Source: Hyphomicrobiales bacterium
Lineage (GTDB): Bacteria; Pseudomonadota; Alphaproteobacteria; Rhizobiales; JAKIUO01
Direction of reading: 5' to 3'
Length of the DNA stretch: 10,034 nt
Assembly (NCBI GenBank): GCA_027069645.1
Contig: JALXEI010000258.1
Span: 1-10,034 of the forward strand
The position numbers and the translations under genes were made by a program. The notes beneath the pieces are model-generated. The model was given only the letters and a program-made list of their open reading frames with translations, ran no database searches and had not been told where the DNA came from. Positions 1-6,996 of this stretch are shown here, piece after piece; position 1 is the stretch's first letter; each line of letters begins with the position of its first letter.

Positions 1-1
1 C

Positions 2-1060
2 GTCGGGGCGGGGCTTATGGGCGGCGATATCGCGGCCTGGTGCGTCGTGCAGGGGATGGAAGCCAGCTTGCAGGATCTTGATGTCGATCAGATCGAAAAA
101 GCGCGTCAGCGGGCCAAAAAGCTGTTCCGCAAACGCCTGCGCAAGAAACAGGCTGTCGAGGCGGCAATGGCGCGTCTGATAGCGGACCCCGAGGGCAAAC
201 ACGTCAAAAGGTCCGATGTGATCATCGAGGCCATTGTTGAGGTGCTGGAAGTAAAGCAAAAGGTTCTGGGGGACCTCGAAAAGGCCAAAAAACCCGGGGC
301 TGTCCTCGCAACAAATACCTCTTCCCTTAAAATCGAGGAGATCGCCAAAGGGCTGGAAAATCCCTCCGAACTGATCGGGCTGCATTTTTTCAATCCTGTC
401 GCCAAAATGCCGCTGGTCGAGGTGATCCACGGCGAGCAGAGTGATGAAAAAAACATCGACAGGGGGGCGGCCTTTGTGGCGCAGATTAAAAAATCACCTC
501 TCAAGGTGAAAAGTGCGCCGGGCTTCCTCGTCAATCGTGTCCTTGCACCCTATATGATGGCGGCGATTGCCCGGCATCAGGATGGCATGAAGGCCGAGGT
601 GCTCGATCAGGCGGCACTGGATTTCGGCATGCCGATGGGGCCCATCGAACTGGCAGATGTTGTGGGCCTGGATATTATAACCAATGTGGGAAAGATTCTT
701 GGCATTTCGCCACCCGATGGCGGCGATCTGGACCAGCTTGTATCGGCAGGTAACCTCGGCAAGAAGACGGGCAGGGGATTTTACCGCTGGCGCGATGGCA
801 AGCCTGTCAAACAGGATTTTGACAGGGACGCGTATGATCTTGAACAACTGGGGCGTGAATTGTTGCGCACATTGATAGATGAAACCCGCAAGGTGGTGCG
901 CAACAAGGTGGTCAGAAATGCGGATCTCGCCGATGCCGGGGTGATTTTCGGAACCGGATTTGCGCCTTTCCGCGGCGGGCCGATTCACTATGACCGCAGC
1001 CTGAAAAAGAAGGCAGCGGAAAAGAAAAAGAGCAATCATGACGAAGGGGGCAGTGAATAG
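2..1060 (+). CDS. fadJ: FadJ-type fatty acid oxidation complex alpha subunit, 3-hydroxyacyl-CoA dehydrogenase part (5' end outside window)
   Basis: This is the C-terminal half of a beta-oxidation alpha subunit that oxidises L-3-hydroxyacyl-CoA to 3-ketoacyl-CoA with NAD+. The frame is open to the window edge and starts in the Rossmann motif GAGLMGGDIA (nt 5-34), so the ATG at 17 is internal. An N-terminal enoyl-CoA hydratase domain, expected in this family, would lie upstream. Visible marks are TNTSSL (nt 311-328), HFFNPV with the catalytic His at nt 383-385, GFLVNR, and in the C-terminal dehydrogenase domain GMPMGPIELADVVG, NLGKKTGRGFY and FGTGFAPFRGGPIHY. FadB/FadJ proteins usually continue for several dozen residues past the GGPxHY motif. 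This one ends in a short Lys-rich tail instead (SLKKKAAEKKKS). The stop TAG abuts the fadI ATG, so the two are co-transcribed and probably translationally coupled. The fadJ name rests on the FadI-type partner; fadB-like is the alternative. Confidence 0.93.
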   Translation, partial: VGAGLMGGDIAAWCVVQGMEASLQDLDVDQIEKARQRAKKLFRKRLRKKQAVEAAMARLIADPEGKHVKRSDVIIEAIVEVLEVKQKVLGDLEKAKKPGAVLATNTSSLKIEEIAKGLENPSELIGLHFFNPVAKMPLVEVIHGEQSDEKNIDRGAAFVAQIKKSPLKVKSAPGFLVNRVLAPYMMAAIARHQDGMKAEVLDQAALDFGMPMGPIELADVVGLDIITNVGKILGISPPDGGDLDQLVSAGNLGKKTGRGFYRWRDGKPVKQDFDRDAYDLEQLGRELLRTLIDETRKVVRNKVVRNADLADAGVIFGTGFAPFRGGPIHYDRSLKKKAAEKKKSNHDEGGSE

Positions 1061-2359
1061 ATGGCCAGGAAAGAGCTTCGCCGGGTTGCAGTCATTGGAG
1101 GTGTGAGAACGCCTTTTTGCCGCTCTCACACCATGTATGCCGATTTGACCAATCTGGATATGCTGACAACGGCTCTTCAGGGGCTTGTTGATCGCTTTGA
1201 CCTGGCGGGGAAACATATTGACGAGGTAACCGGCGGGGCTGTCGTCACCCATGCAAAGGACTGGAATCTTGCGAGGGAAGCTGTTATTGGAACATCGCTT
1301 GCGCCCTCGACGCCAGCCATTACCATGATGCAGGCCTGTGGTACGAGTCTTCAGGGGGCGATGGGCATTGCTGCCAAAATTGCCAGCGGTCAGATTGAAT
1401 GTGGCATTGCATCGGGCAGTGATACGGTATCGGACGCACCCGTCGTTTTTCAACGAAAATTTGCAAAACGCCTTGTTGCAGCGTCCCGGGGGCGTTCCTT
1501 TACGCAAAAACTGTCGGCTTTCAAGGGGCTGAAACTGCGCGAACTGGCACCGAATGCGCCCTCGACAGGAGAGCCACGCACAAAGTTGTCGATGGGGCAG
1601 CATTGCGAACTGATGGCAAAAGAATGGGCTATATCACGCGAGGACCAGGATCGGCTGGCCTTTGAAAGTCATACCAGGGCAGCCAAAGCCTATGATGACG
1701 GCTTTCATGATGATTTGCTGGTTCCCTGTGCCGGGGTTTATCGTGATAACAATATTCGGGAAGACACAACGCTTGAGAAGCTGGCCGAATTGCGCACCGC
1801 CTTTGATCGTTCGGCAAAGGGGACGCTGACCGCGGCCAATTCAACACCCCTGACGGATGGTGCTTCTGCAACCCTGCTGGCTTCGGAAGAATGGGCACAA
1901 AAACACGATTTGCCTGTCCTCGCCTTTCTTGTGGATGCGCAGACTGCGGCAGTTGATTTTGTTGCCGGAGAAGGTTTGCTGATGGCACCGACAATTGCCA
2001 TTGCCAATCTGCTGAAACGCAACGGGCTTGCCCTTCAGGATTTCGATATATACGAAATTCATGAAGCCTTCGCAGCCCAGGTGCTTTGTACTCTGAAGGC
2101 CTTTGAGGACAAGGACTATTGCAAGAATGTTCTGAACAGCAACAAGGTTCTGGGCGCTATTGATCGGGAAAAAATGAACCCGAAGGGCTCAAGCCTTGCT
2201 TATGGACATCCCTTTGCCGCGACCGGCGGGCGTATTTTGTCGGCTCTTGCCAAACAGTTGCACGAAAATGGCGAGGGCAGAGGGTTGATCTCGATCTGTA
2301 CGGCCGGAGGCATGGGCGTTGCGGCCATTCTGGAAAGCGCCGGGCAAAGTTCTTCCTGA
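1061..2359 (+). CDS. fadI: Acetyl-CoA C-acyltransferase FadI (3-ketoacyl-CoA thiolase, beta subunit)
   Basis: This thiolase cleaves 3-ketoacyl-CoA with CoA to acetyl-CoA and a shortened acyl-CoA, the last step of each beta-oxidation turn. It is the natural partner of the alpha subunit encoded just upstream. The length, 432 residues, is normal for FadI. The nucleophilic Cys is Cys93 in QACGTSLQG. The C-terminal thiolase signatures are HEAF (His334), AYGHPFAATGGR (His383) and CTAGGMG (Cys413). GHPFAATG, rather than the GHPxGATG of classical thiolases, is typical of the FadI branch. The ATG directly follows the fadJ stop, and an AAGGGGG ribosome binding site (1044-1050) sits inside the end of fadJ with a 10-nt spacing. 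No intrinsic terminator with a T-tract is visible downstream. Confidence 0.95.
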   Translation: MARKELRRVAVIGGVRTPFCRSHTMYADLTNLDMLTTALQGLVDRFDLAGKHIDEVTGGAVVTHAKDWNLAREAVIGTSLAPSTPAITMMQACGTSLQGAMGIAAKIASGQIECGIASGSDTVSDAPVVFQRKFAKRLVAASRGRSFTQKLSAFKGLKLRELAPNAPSTGEPRTKLSMGQHCELMAKEWAISREDQDRLAFESHTRAAKAYDDGFHDDLLVPCAGVYRDNNIREDTTLEKLAELRTAFDRSAKGTLTAANSTPLTDGASATLLASEEWAQKHDLPVLAFLVDAQTAAVDFVAGEGLLMAPTIAIANLLKRNGLALQDFDIYEIHEAFAAQVLCTLKAFEDKDYCKNVLNSNKVLGAIDREKMNPKGSSLAYGHPFAATGGRILSALAKQLHENGEGRGLISICTAGGMGVAAILESAGQSSS

Positions 2360-2584
2360 TTGACAGGAACCATTCTGTTGGAGGGGAATACTGGCAAGTT
2401 CATGTCTTACAGGTGTTTTTGCCCCTGGTTGAAGGGGCTTGCGGATTAACGCAACACCAGCCTTGCCATTGAATCGCCGTATAATTTTTCCTAGCTATAG
2501 CCATGAAATTCCTGTGTCCGGGCCGGGGGGCCCGGGGGCATTGATGTTAGAAATGATCCGTTTTTACGGGGCCGGTGTGGAGAG
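2360..2584 (+). promoter_or_regulatory. Upstream region of the DUF2147 gene: possible -10 box and a strong GC hairpin
   Basis: This 225-base gap holds a perfect TATAAT (2480-2485), but no -35 box at normal spacing: TTGCCA (2463-2468) is only 11 bases away, too close. At 2518-2535 there is a GC hairpin with arms CCGGGCC and GGCCCGG (7 bp) around a GGGG loop, lying in what would be the 5' untranslated RNA. A second small inverted repeat, GCCCCT/AGGGGC (2421-2438), has only two T's after it and is a poor terminator. A 14-codon ORF (2544-2588) ends with its TGA overlapping the ATG of the next gene. The promoter call is tentative. Confidence 0.35.
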
Positions 2585-3046
2585 ATGAAAATGAAGTTTG
2601 TTCGCGCGATGATATTTGTCGTCAGCCTGTCGGTTTTTGCCGGTCATGCCGTGGCTCTTGATGCAAGGGGCTTGTGGCTGGATGGCGAGGGGCGGGCAAA
2701 GATGCGAGTTGATTTTTGCGAAGGGGGGACACTCTGCGCAAAAATTGTCTGGTTGCGGCAGCCAACGGACCGACATGGCAAACCGCTGGTTGATAGCAAT
2801 AATGGTGATGTCCGATTGCGAAACCGCCCCATTATCGGTTTGCCGGTTGCCTACAATATGAGAAAGACCGGTTCCAATGAGTGGACAGGCCGGGTGTATG
2901 ATCCGCAGCGGGGCGGACAGACCTATACAGGCTATATGACACTGCTTCGTGACGGCCGTTTGAAAGTGCAGGGATGCCTTGGCTTTATCTGCGAGTCGGA
3001 ATACTGGACCCCTTTACCGGATAAGCAGAGAAAACAGACGCGGTAG
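2585..3046 (+). CDS. Secreted DUF2147 family protein
   Basis: This 153-residue protein of unknown function matches the DUF2147 pattern: a GLW start to the mature protein, CAKIVWL (51-57), a D-rich turn near 70, RPIIGLPV (81-88), W100-TGRVYDPQRGG-TY, then KVQGCLGFICESEYW (127-141). The N-terminus is a typical signal peptide: basic MKMKFVR, a hydrophobic core, then AVA before a likely cleavage after residue 24. The mature protein should therefore be periplasmic or exported. Four cysteines (45, 51, 131, 136) could form two disulfides. The GGAGAG ribosome binding site (2579-2584) touches the first ATG but lies 6 nt from a second in-frame ATG at 2591. The true start may therefore be 2591, which leaves the signal peptide intact. 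The biochemical role of DUF2147 is not known to me. Confidence 0.85.
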   Translation: MKMKFVRAMIFVVSLSVFAGHAVALDARGLWLDGEGRAKMRVDFCEGGTLCAKIVWLRQPTDRHGKPLVDSNNGDVRLRNRPIIGLPVAYNMRKTGSNEWTGRVYDPQRGGQTYTGYMTLLRDGRLKVQGCLGFICESEYWTPLPDKQRKQTR

Positions 3047-3147
3047 CGGGATAAACAGTCTCTGGCTGTTCCATTTATCTGATTGAACCGTTTGGTCACC
3101 GGTTGCGACTAACAGTTTACAATGTCAGATAAAACAGGGGCGGTAGT

Positions 3148-3264
3148 ATGAGTGTACGAGAACAAATTGACCACACTGTTTGCATGAATTGTTGCAAATG
3201 TATTTTCGTTATTTCAGGTCTCTCCATGACGATGGTATTGCTAAGCCTCGCCATGATCCGATGA
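3148..3264 (+). CDS. Possible 38-residue membrane microprotein with a Cys cluster
   Basis: I do not recognise this short ORF, and it may not be real. It starts at an ATG preceded by AGGGG (3136-3140) with a 7-nt spacing, which is good for a ribosome binding site. The protein has a short polar, charged N-terminus (MSVREQIDHT) and then VCMNCCKCIF, with cysteines at 12, 15, 16 and 18 (pattern C-x2-C-C-x-C). A hydrophobic stretch of about 19 residues follows (roughly 18-37, IFVISGLSMTMVLLSLAMI), enough for one membrane span, and the protein ends Arg-stop. A metal site, an acylation or redox role could be imagined, but nothing here demonstrates one. Its stop overlaps the T-tract of the minus-strand terminator candidate. 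Confidence 0.35.
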   Translation: MSVREQIDHTVCMNCCKCIFVISGLSMTMVLLSLAMIR

Positions 3265-3298
3265 AAAAAATGAGCGCGAGAAAATGAAAACGGCTCGC
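3264..3298 (-). terminator. Candidate intrinsic terminator of the ilvI-ilvH-ilvC operon
   Basis: Read on the minus strand about 100 nt after the ilvC stop, GCGAG can pair with CTCGC (5 bp, loop of 13), or GAGC with GCTC. The second pairing is followed directly by A and then seven T's (3270-3264). The order hairpin then T-run is correct for an intrinsic terminator of leftward transcription. The stem is short and the loop is AT-rich and large, so this is only a moderate candidate. No better one is visible between ilvC and this point. Confidence 0.35.
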
Positions 3299-3394
3299 CA
3301 CATGTGAACCGTGTTCTTTCGCCCGCCTGTCGGCCCCGGTCTGCTCCCTTTCTTTGTCATGGCCGGGAACAGGGGGCTTTCAGCAGTCACCCCG

Positions 3395-4420
3395 CTAGTT
3401 TTTTTCCTTGTCAACCATGCGGCCTTCGGCGATCCAGGGCATCATGGCGCGCAGTTTGGCACCAACTTCCTCAACAGGGTGTTCGTCGCATTTGCGACGC
3501 ATGGCCTTGAAGCTGGTCTGGTTGACCTTGCCTTCATTGTCGAGCATCCAGTCCTTGACAAATTTGCCATTCTGGATGTCGGTGAGCACATCCTTCATGG
3601 CCGCTTTCGTCTCGGATGTGATGACCCGCGGTCCTGAAACATACTCGCCATATTCGGCTGTGTTGGAGATGGAATAGTTCATGTTGGCGATGCCGCCCTC
3701 ATATATCAGATCGACAATCAGTTTCATTTCGTGCAGACATTCGAAATAGGCCATTTCGGGGGCATAACCGGCTTCCACCAGGGTTTCAAATCCGGCGCGC
3801 ATCAGTTCGACAGCGCCACCGCACAAAACGGCCTGCTCGCCAAACAGGTCGGTTTCGCACTCTTCCCTGAATGTCGTTTCAATTATTCCGGCACGGCCAC
3901 CGCCAATGCCTGAAGCGTAGGACAGTGCAATATCCTTGGCGTTTCCTGTGGCGTCCTGATGAACCGCAATCAGGCAGGGGACCCCGGCACCGCGCTTGTA
4001 CTCACCGCGTACGGTATGTCCTGGCCCCTTGGGCGCCACCATGAGGATATCGAGATCCTTGCGCGGTTCAATCAGGTTGAAATGAATGTTGAGGCCGTGA
4101 GCGAATAAAAGGGCTGCGCCTTCCTGCATATGCTCATGCAGATTTTCCGAATAGATTTCGGCCTGCAACTCATCAGGAGTGAGCATCATCATCACGTCGG
4201 CCCATTTGGCGGCCTCCTTCACAGTCATCACCCTGAGCCCTTCGCCTTCGGCCTTTTTCACTGATCCGGAGTTTTTGCGCAGGGCGACGACAACATCCTT
4301 TGCGCCGCTGTCGTGCAGGTTGAGTGCGTGGGCATGCCCCTGCGACCCGTAGCCGATGATGGCGACTTTCTTGCCTTTGATAAGATTTACATCTGCATCA
4401 CGATCATAATATACGCGCAT
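3395..4420 (-). CDS. ilvC: Ketol-acid reductoisomerase (NADP+), class I
   Basis: This enzyme converts 2-acetolactate or 2-aceto-2-hydroxybutyrate to the dihydroxy acid by a Mg2+-dependent alkyl shift and NADPH reduction, the second common step of Val/Leu/Ile synthesis. The 341 residues fit the short class I enzymes. The N-terminal Rossmann domain has GYGSQGHAHALNL (23-35) and LRKNSGS (47-53), whose Arg and Ser residues suit NADPH binding. The catalytic region has AHGLNIHF (His108), VAPKGPGHTVR (Lys131), ETDLFGEQ (Asp191, Glu195) and ECLHEMKLIVDLIYEGG (Glu227, Glu231), the conserved metal and substrate residues. The ATG at 4420 has GAGG (4427-4430) six nt upstream. It is the last gene of the ilv operon, 120 bases after ilvH. 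Confidence 0.97.
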   Translation of the reverse strand: MRVYYDRDADVNLIKGKKVAIIGYGSQGHAHALNLHDSGAKDVVVALRKNSGSVKKAEGEGLRVMTVKEAAKWADVMMMLTPDELQAEIYSENLHEHMQEGAALLFAHGLNIHFNLIEPRKDLDILMVAPKGPGHTVRGEYKRGAGVPCLIAVHQDATGNAKDIALSYASGIGGGRAGIIETTFREECETDLFGEQAVLCGGAVELMRAGFETLVEAGYAPEMAYFECLHEMKLIVDLIYEGGIANMNYSISNTAEYGEYVSGPRVITSETKAAMKDVLTDIQNGKFVKDWMLDNEGKVNQTSFKAMRRKCDEHPVEEVGAKLRAMMPWIAEGRMVDKEKN

Positions 4421-4540
4421 GGTTTACCTCGATTTGGCTTCCTCCGGTATCGGGAAGAGCGTTTGGTTGATATTGGCAATGACCTAACCGGTCGGAGGCA
4501 GGCCTTGCAAGCAGAAAAAACATGGAGAACCCGGGGCGAA

Positions 4541-5095
4541 CTAAATTTGTTCGGCACCTCGCGACACAGCTGCAATTCCGGTGCGGGCGACATTGACCAG
4601 ACCGAGAGGCTTCATCAATGAAATGAACTGGTCGATCTTGTTGGGTCTGCCGGTGATCTGGAAAACAAAATGGCCTGTCGAGGCATCCGCGACCTGCGCC
4701 TTGAAAGCTTCGGCGAGGCGCAGAGCTTCAAGGCGCGCTTCTCCCTTGCCCAGTACCTTGACGAGAGCCAGTTCGCGTTCGATATGCGGACCACCGGCTG
4801 TCAGGTCGTAAACCCGATGCACCGGGATCAGGCGTTCAAGCTGATGTGTGATCTGCTCTATAACCTGGGGCGTGCCAAAGGTGACAATAGTGATGCGGGA
4901 AATATGTTTCTGATGGGAAATTTCCGACACGGTCAGGCTGTCGATATTATACCCTCTTCCGGAAATGAGACCGATCACCCGGGCCAGCACACCCGGTTCA
5001 TTGTCAACCAGAACGGATAGTGTATGAGTTTCCTCTTTTTGAGAGGACTCGGTGATAAAATAGGCTGATCCAACTGTTTGTTGCGGGCTGTTCAC
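4541..5095 (-). CDS. ilvH: Acetolactate synthase small (regulatory) subunit
   Basis: This is the regulatory subunit that binds the IlvI catalytic subunit, raises its activity and gives valine feedback inhibition. The length, 184 residues, is typical. The ACT domain spans about 24-99, with HTLSVLVDNEPGVLARVIGLISG and RGYNIDSLTV, the loop region that forms the valine site in known homologues. A C-terminal domain spans about 105-182 and ends in the family motif VARTGIAAVSRG. Translation most likely starts at GTG (5095-5093): no Met codon lies between it and the ACT domain, and GGAAGG (5104-5109) is placed 8 nt upstream. The gap to ilvI is 85 bases and carries a perfect 7-bp hairpin. Confidence 0.96.
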   Translation of the reverse strand: MNSPQQTVGSAYFITESSQKEETHTLSVLVDNEPGVLARVIGLISGRGYNIDSLTVSEISHQKHISRITIVTFGTPQVIEQITHQLERLIPVHRVYDLTAGGPHIERELALVKVLGKGEARLEALRLAEAFKAQVADASTGHFVFQITGRPNKIDQFISLMKPLGLVNVARTGIAAVSRGAEQI

Positions 5096-5103
5096 GAGAC
5101 TGG

Positions 5104-5109
5104 CCTTCC
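5104..5109 (-). promoter_or_regulatory. Ribosome binding site supporting the GTG start of ilvH
   Basis: GGAAGG on the minus strand, 8 nt before GTG at 5095, decides the start of ilvH in the absence of a nearby ATG. Confidence 0.6.
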
Positions 5110-5124
5110 ACTCGATAGATTTGG

Positions 5125-5143
5125 GCGGTCCGGCAGGGACCGC
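5125..5143 (-). repeat. Perfect 7-bp hairpin in the ilvI-ilvH intercistronic gap
   Basis: On the minus strand, GCGGTCC pairs with GGACCGC around the loop CTGCC. It lies 37 nt after the ilvI stop and 29 nt before the ilvH start. The sequence after it is CCAAATC, with no T-run, so it is not a standard terminator. It could protect the 3' end of processed ilvI mRNA or tune the ratio of subunits; this is inference. Confidence 0.5.
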
Positions 5144-5180
5144 GGATTTGCCGTATAACGGGTTTTAACTGTAATCGGGG

Positions 5181-6938
5181 CTAAACAAGCACTTTTCCTT
5201 TTTCGCCGATGGCGCTACCGATATTCTCGCTGTCGCCCAGCAGCATATTGTTATGGGCTTCGCCCGAGGGGATCATCGGGAAACAGTTGGCCAGTTTTTG
5301 CACGCGGCAATCAAATATGACCGGCTTGTCTACCGAAATCATTTCCCTGATAGCATCGTCAAGTTCATCGGGTTTTTCAACCTTGAAGCCGACACCGCCA
5401 TAGGCTTCAGCCAGTTTGACAAAGTCGGGCATGGCTTCGCTGTAAGAGTGGGAATAGCGCTCTTCATGCAAGAGTTCCTGCCACTGGCGCACCATGCCCA
5501 GATAGGAATTGTTGAGGATAAAAATCTTGATGGGGGCCCCGTGTTGCACGGCTGTGGCCATTTCCTGCATGGTCATCTGTACGGACCCGTCACCACCGAT
5601 ATCAATGACAAGGCTGTCGGGGTGCGCGATCTGAACACCAACGGCGGCGGGGAGGCCATAGCCCATCGTACCAAGCCCTCCTGACGTCATAAACCGGTTA
5701 GGCTCATCGAAATGATAATATTGAGCCGCCCACATCTGGTGTTGCCCTACCTCGGTGGTGATATAGGTGTCGCGGTCTTTGGTCAGTTCATAAAGGCGCT
5801 CGATGGCGTATTGCGGCATGATATGTTCGCGGCTTTGCTTGTAGGACAGGCATTTTTTGTTTCGCCACGTATCAATTTGTTGCCACCAGGCAGCCAGTGC
5901 TTTGGTGTCAATCTTCGGTTTTTTGTCTTTCCATATACGCAGCATATCCTCGAGAACATGTGCGGCATCTCCGATGATTGGCAGGTCAACCTGTACCGTC
6001 TTGTTTATGGAAGACTTGTCGATATCGATATGAATTTTGGTCGAGTTGGGTGAAAAGGCGTCGAGACGCCCGGTTATCCGGTCATCAAAACGCGCACCGA
6101 TATTGATCATGACATCACAATCATGCATGGCGAGGTTGGCTTCATAGGTCCCGTGCATGCCGAGCATGCCCAGCCAGTGCCGGTCCGAAGCCGGAAAGGC
6201 GCCAAGACCCATTAGTGTTGAAGTCACAGGGTAGTCGGTCAGTTTGACGAGTTCACGCAGCAGCTTCGAGGCGGCAGGACCGGAATTGATAATACCCCCG
6301 CCCGTATAAAAGACAGGCTTTTTGGCCGATGCGATGATGTCGACAGCCTTTCGGATATCATTCTGGTCGCCCTTGACCTGGGGTCTGTAGGTCGGATGAG
6401 CGATCTTTTTGTTTGTCTGATATGGCCCGGAAGCGAACTGGATGTTTTTGGGTATATCAATGACGACGGGGCCGGGACGACCAGTGCTGGCAATATAGAA
6501 GGCCTCGTGAATGGTCCGTGCCAGATCATCAATGTCCTTGACCAGATAATTGTGTTTGGTGCACGGGCGGGTAATGCCGACGACATCGGCCTCCTGAAAG
6601 GCATCCATGCCAATGAGGCCTGTTGGCACCTGGCCGGTAATGCAGATGACAGGGATGCTGTCGAGCATGGCGTCGGTCAGTCCGGTAACGGCATTGGTGG
6701 CTCCTGGACCCGACGTGACAAGGGCTACGCCAACCTTGCCGGTTGAACGGGCATAACCTTCCGCAGCATGCAGGGCGCCCTGTTCATGGCGTACCAGAAT
6801 GTGCTGTATATGGTTTTGCTTGTAGATTTCATCATAGATGGGCAGGACAGCGCCGCCAGGATAGCCGAACAGATGTTTGACGTTCTGCTCAATCAACGCC
6901 TTTATGACCATTTCCGCGCCGGTGATTTCGCGTACCAT
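5181..6938 (-). CDS. ilvI: Acetolactate synthase large (catalytic) subunit
   Basis: This thiamine-diphosphate enzyme condenses pyruvate with pyruvate or 2-oxobutyrate, the first common step of branched-chain amino-acid synthesis. From the ATG at 6938 it is 585 residues, the usual size. The N-terminal PYR domain has FGYPGGAVLPIYDE (24-37) and VRHEQGALHAAEGYA with the catalytic Glu52. The central FAD-binding domain has IGARFDDRITGR (280-291). The C-terminal TPP-binding domain has MTSGGLGTMGYGLPAA (417-432) and IGGDGSVQM through FILNNSYLGMVRQWQ (447-487), where GDG and the Asn pair bind Mg2+ and diphosphate. The frame extends upstream to a TTG at 7025. The ATG is preferred because homologues begin near MVREITGAEM and GCGAG (6946-6950) lies 7 nt upstream. 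It is the first gene of the operon, preceded by a leader-peptide region. Confidence 0.96.
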   Translation of the reverse strand: MVREITGAEMVIKALIEQNVKHLFGYPGGAVLPIYDEIYKQNHIQHILVRHEQGALHAAEGYARSTGKVGVALVTSGPGATNAVTGLTDAMLDSIPVICITGQVPTGLIGMDAFQEADVVGITRPCTKHNYLVKDIDDLARTIHEAFYIASTGRPGPVVIDIPKNIQFASGPYQTNKKIAHPTYRPQVKGDQNDIRKAVDIIASAKKPVFYTGGGIINSGPAASKLLRELVKLTDYPVTSTLMGLGAFPASDRHWLGMLGMHGTYEANLAMHDCDVMINIGARFDDRITGRLDAFSPNSTKIHIDIDKSSINKTVQVDLPIIGDAAHVLEDMLRIWKDKKPKIDTKALAAWWQQIDTWRNKKCLSYKQSREHIMPQYAIERLYELTKDRDTYITTEVGQHQMWAAQYYHFDEPNRFMTSGGLGTMGYGLPAAVGVQIAHPDSLVIDIGGDGSVQMTMQEMATAVQHGAPIKIFILNNSYLGMVRQWQELLHEERYSHSYSEAMPDFVKLAEAYGGVGFKVEKPDELDDAIREMISVDKPVIFDCRVQKLANCFPMIPSGEAHNNMLLGDSENIGSAIGEKGKVLV

Positions 6939-6960
6939 TGCATTTCTCGCTTTTTTGCTG

Positions 6961-6978
6961 CGGGCCCGACCGGGCCCG
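6961..6978 (-). repeat. GC-rich hairpin just upstream of the ilvI ribosome binding site
   Basis: On the minus strand, CGGGCCC and GGGCCCG form a perfect 7-bp stem made only of G and C around a GGTC loop. It lies 19 nt after the leader-peptide stop and 22 nt before the ilvI ATG. The downstream sequence is CAGCAAAAAAGCGAG, so a U-tract is absent. It is positioned like an attenuator or a translation-control hairpin. Confidence 0.6.
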
Positions 6979-6996
6979 TTGCACTGGAATTTTGAC

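Larger units (their letters stand above)
3047..3394. other. Convergent intergenic region between the DUF2147 gene and ilvC
   Basis: This region lies between two gene ends that face each other. Just after the DUF2147 stop there is an imperfect inverted repeat: GATAAACAG (3050-3058) against CTGTT and TTTATC (3066-3079), with a bulge and no T-tract. This is at best a weak terminator. A possible 38-codon gene occupies 3148-3264, and a minus-strand terminator candidate for the ilv operon occupies about 3264-3298; both are listed separately. I see nothing recognisable in 3299-3394. Confidence 0.6.

Noticed and set aside
494..1603. Long minus-strand open frame of 369 codons across fadJ and fadI
   Set aside because: It lies antisense to two clearly conserved genes, has no family motif or sensible domain composition, and is a by-product of codon bias in those genes.
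2421..2438. GCCCCT/AGGGGC inverted repeat after fadI as a terminator
   Set aside because: The stem is only 6 bp and just two T's follow, while the T-run lies on the wrong side for rightward transcription.
5253..5684. Plus-strand frame of 143 codons inside ilvI
   Set aside because: It is a shadow of the conserved TPP-binding domain of ilvI on the other strand.
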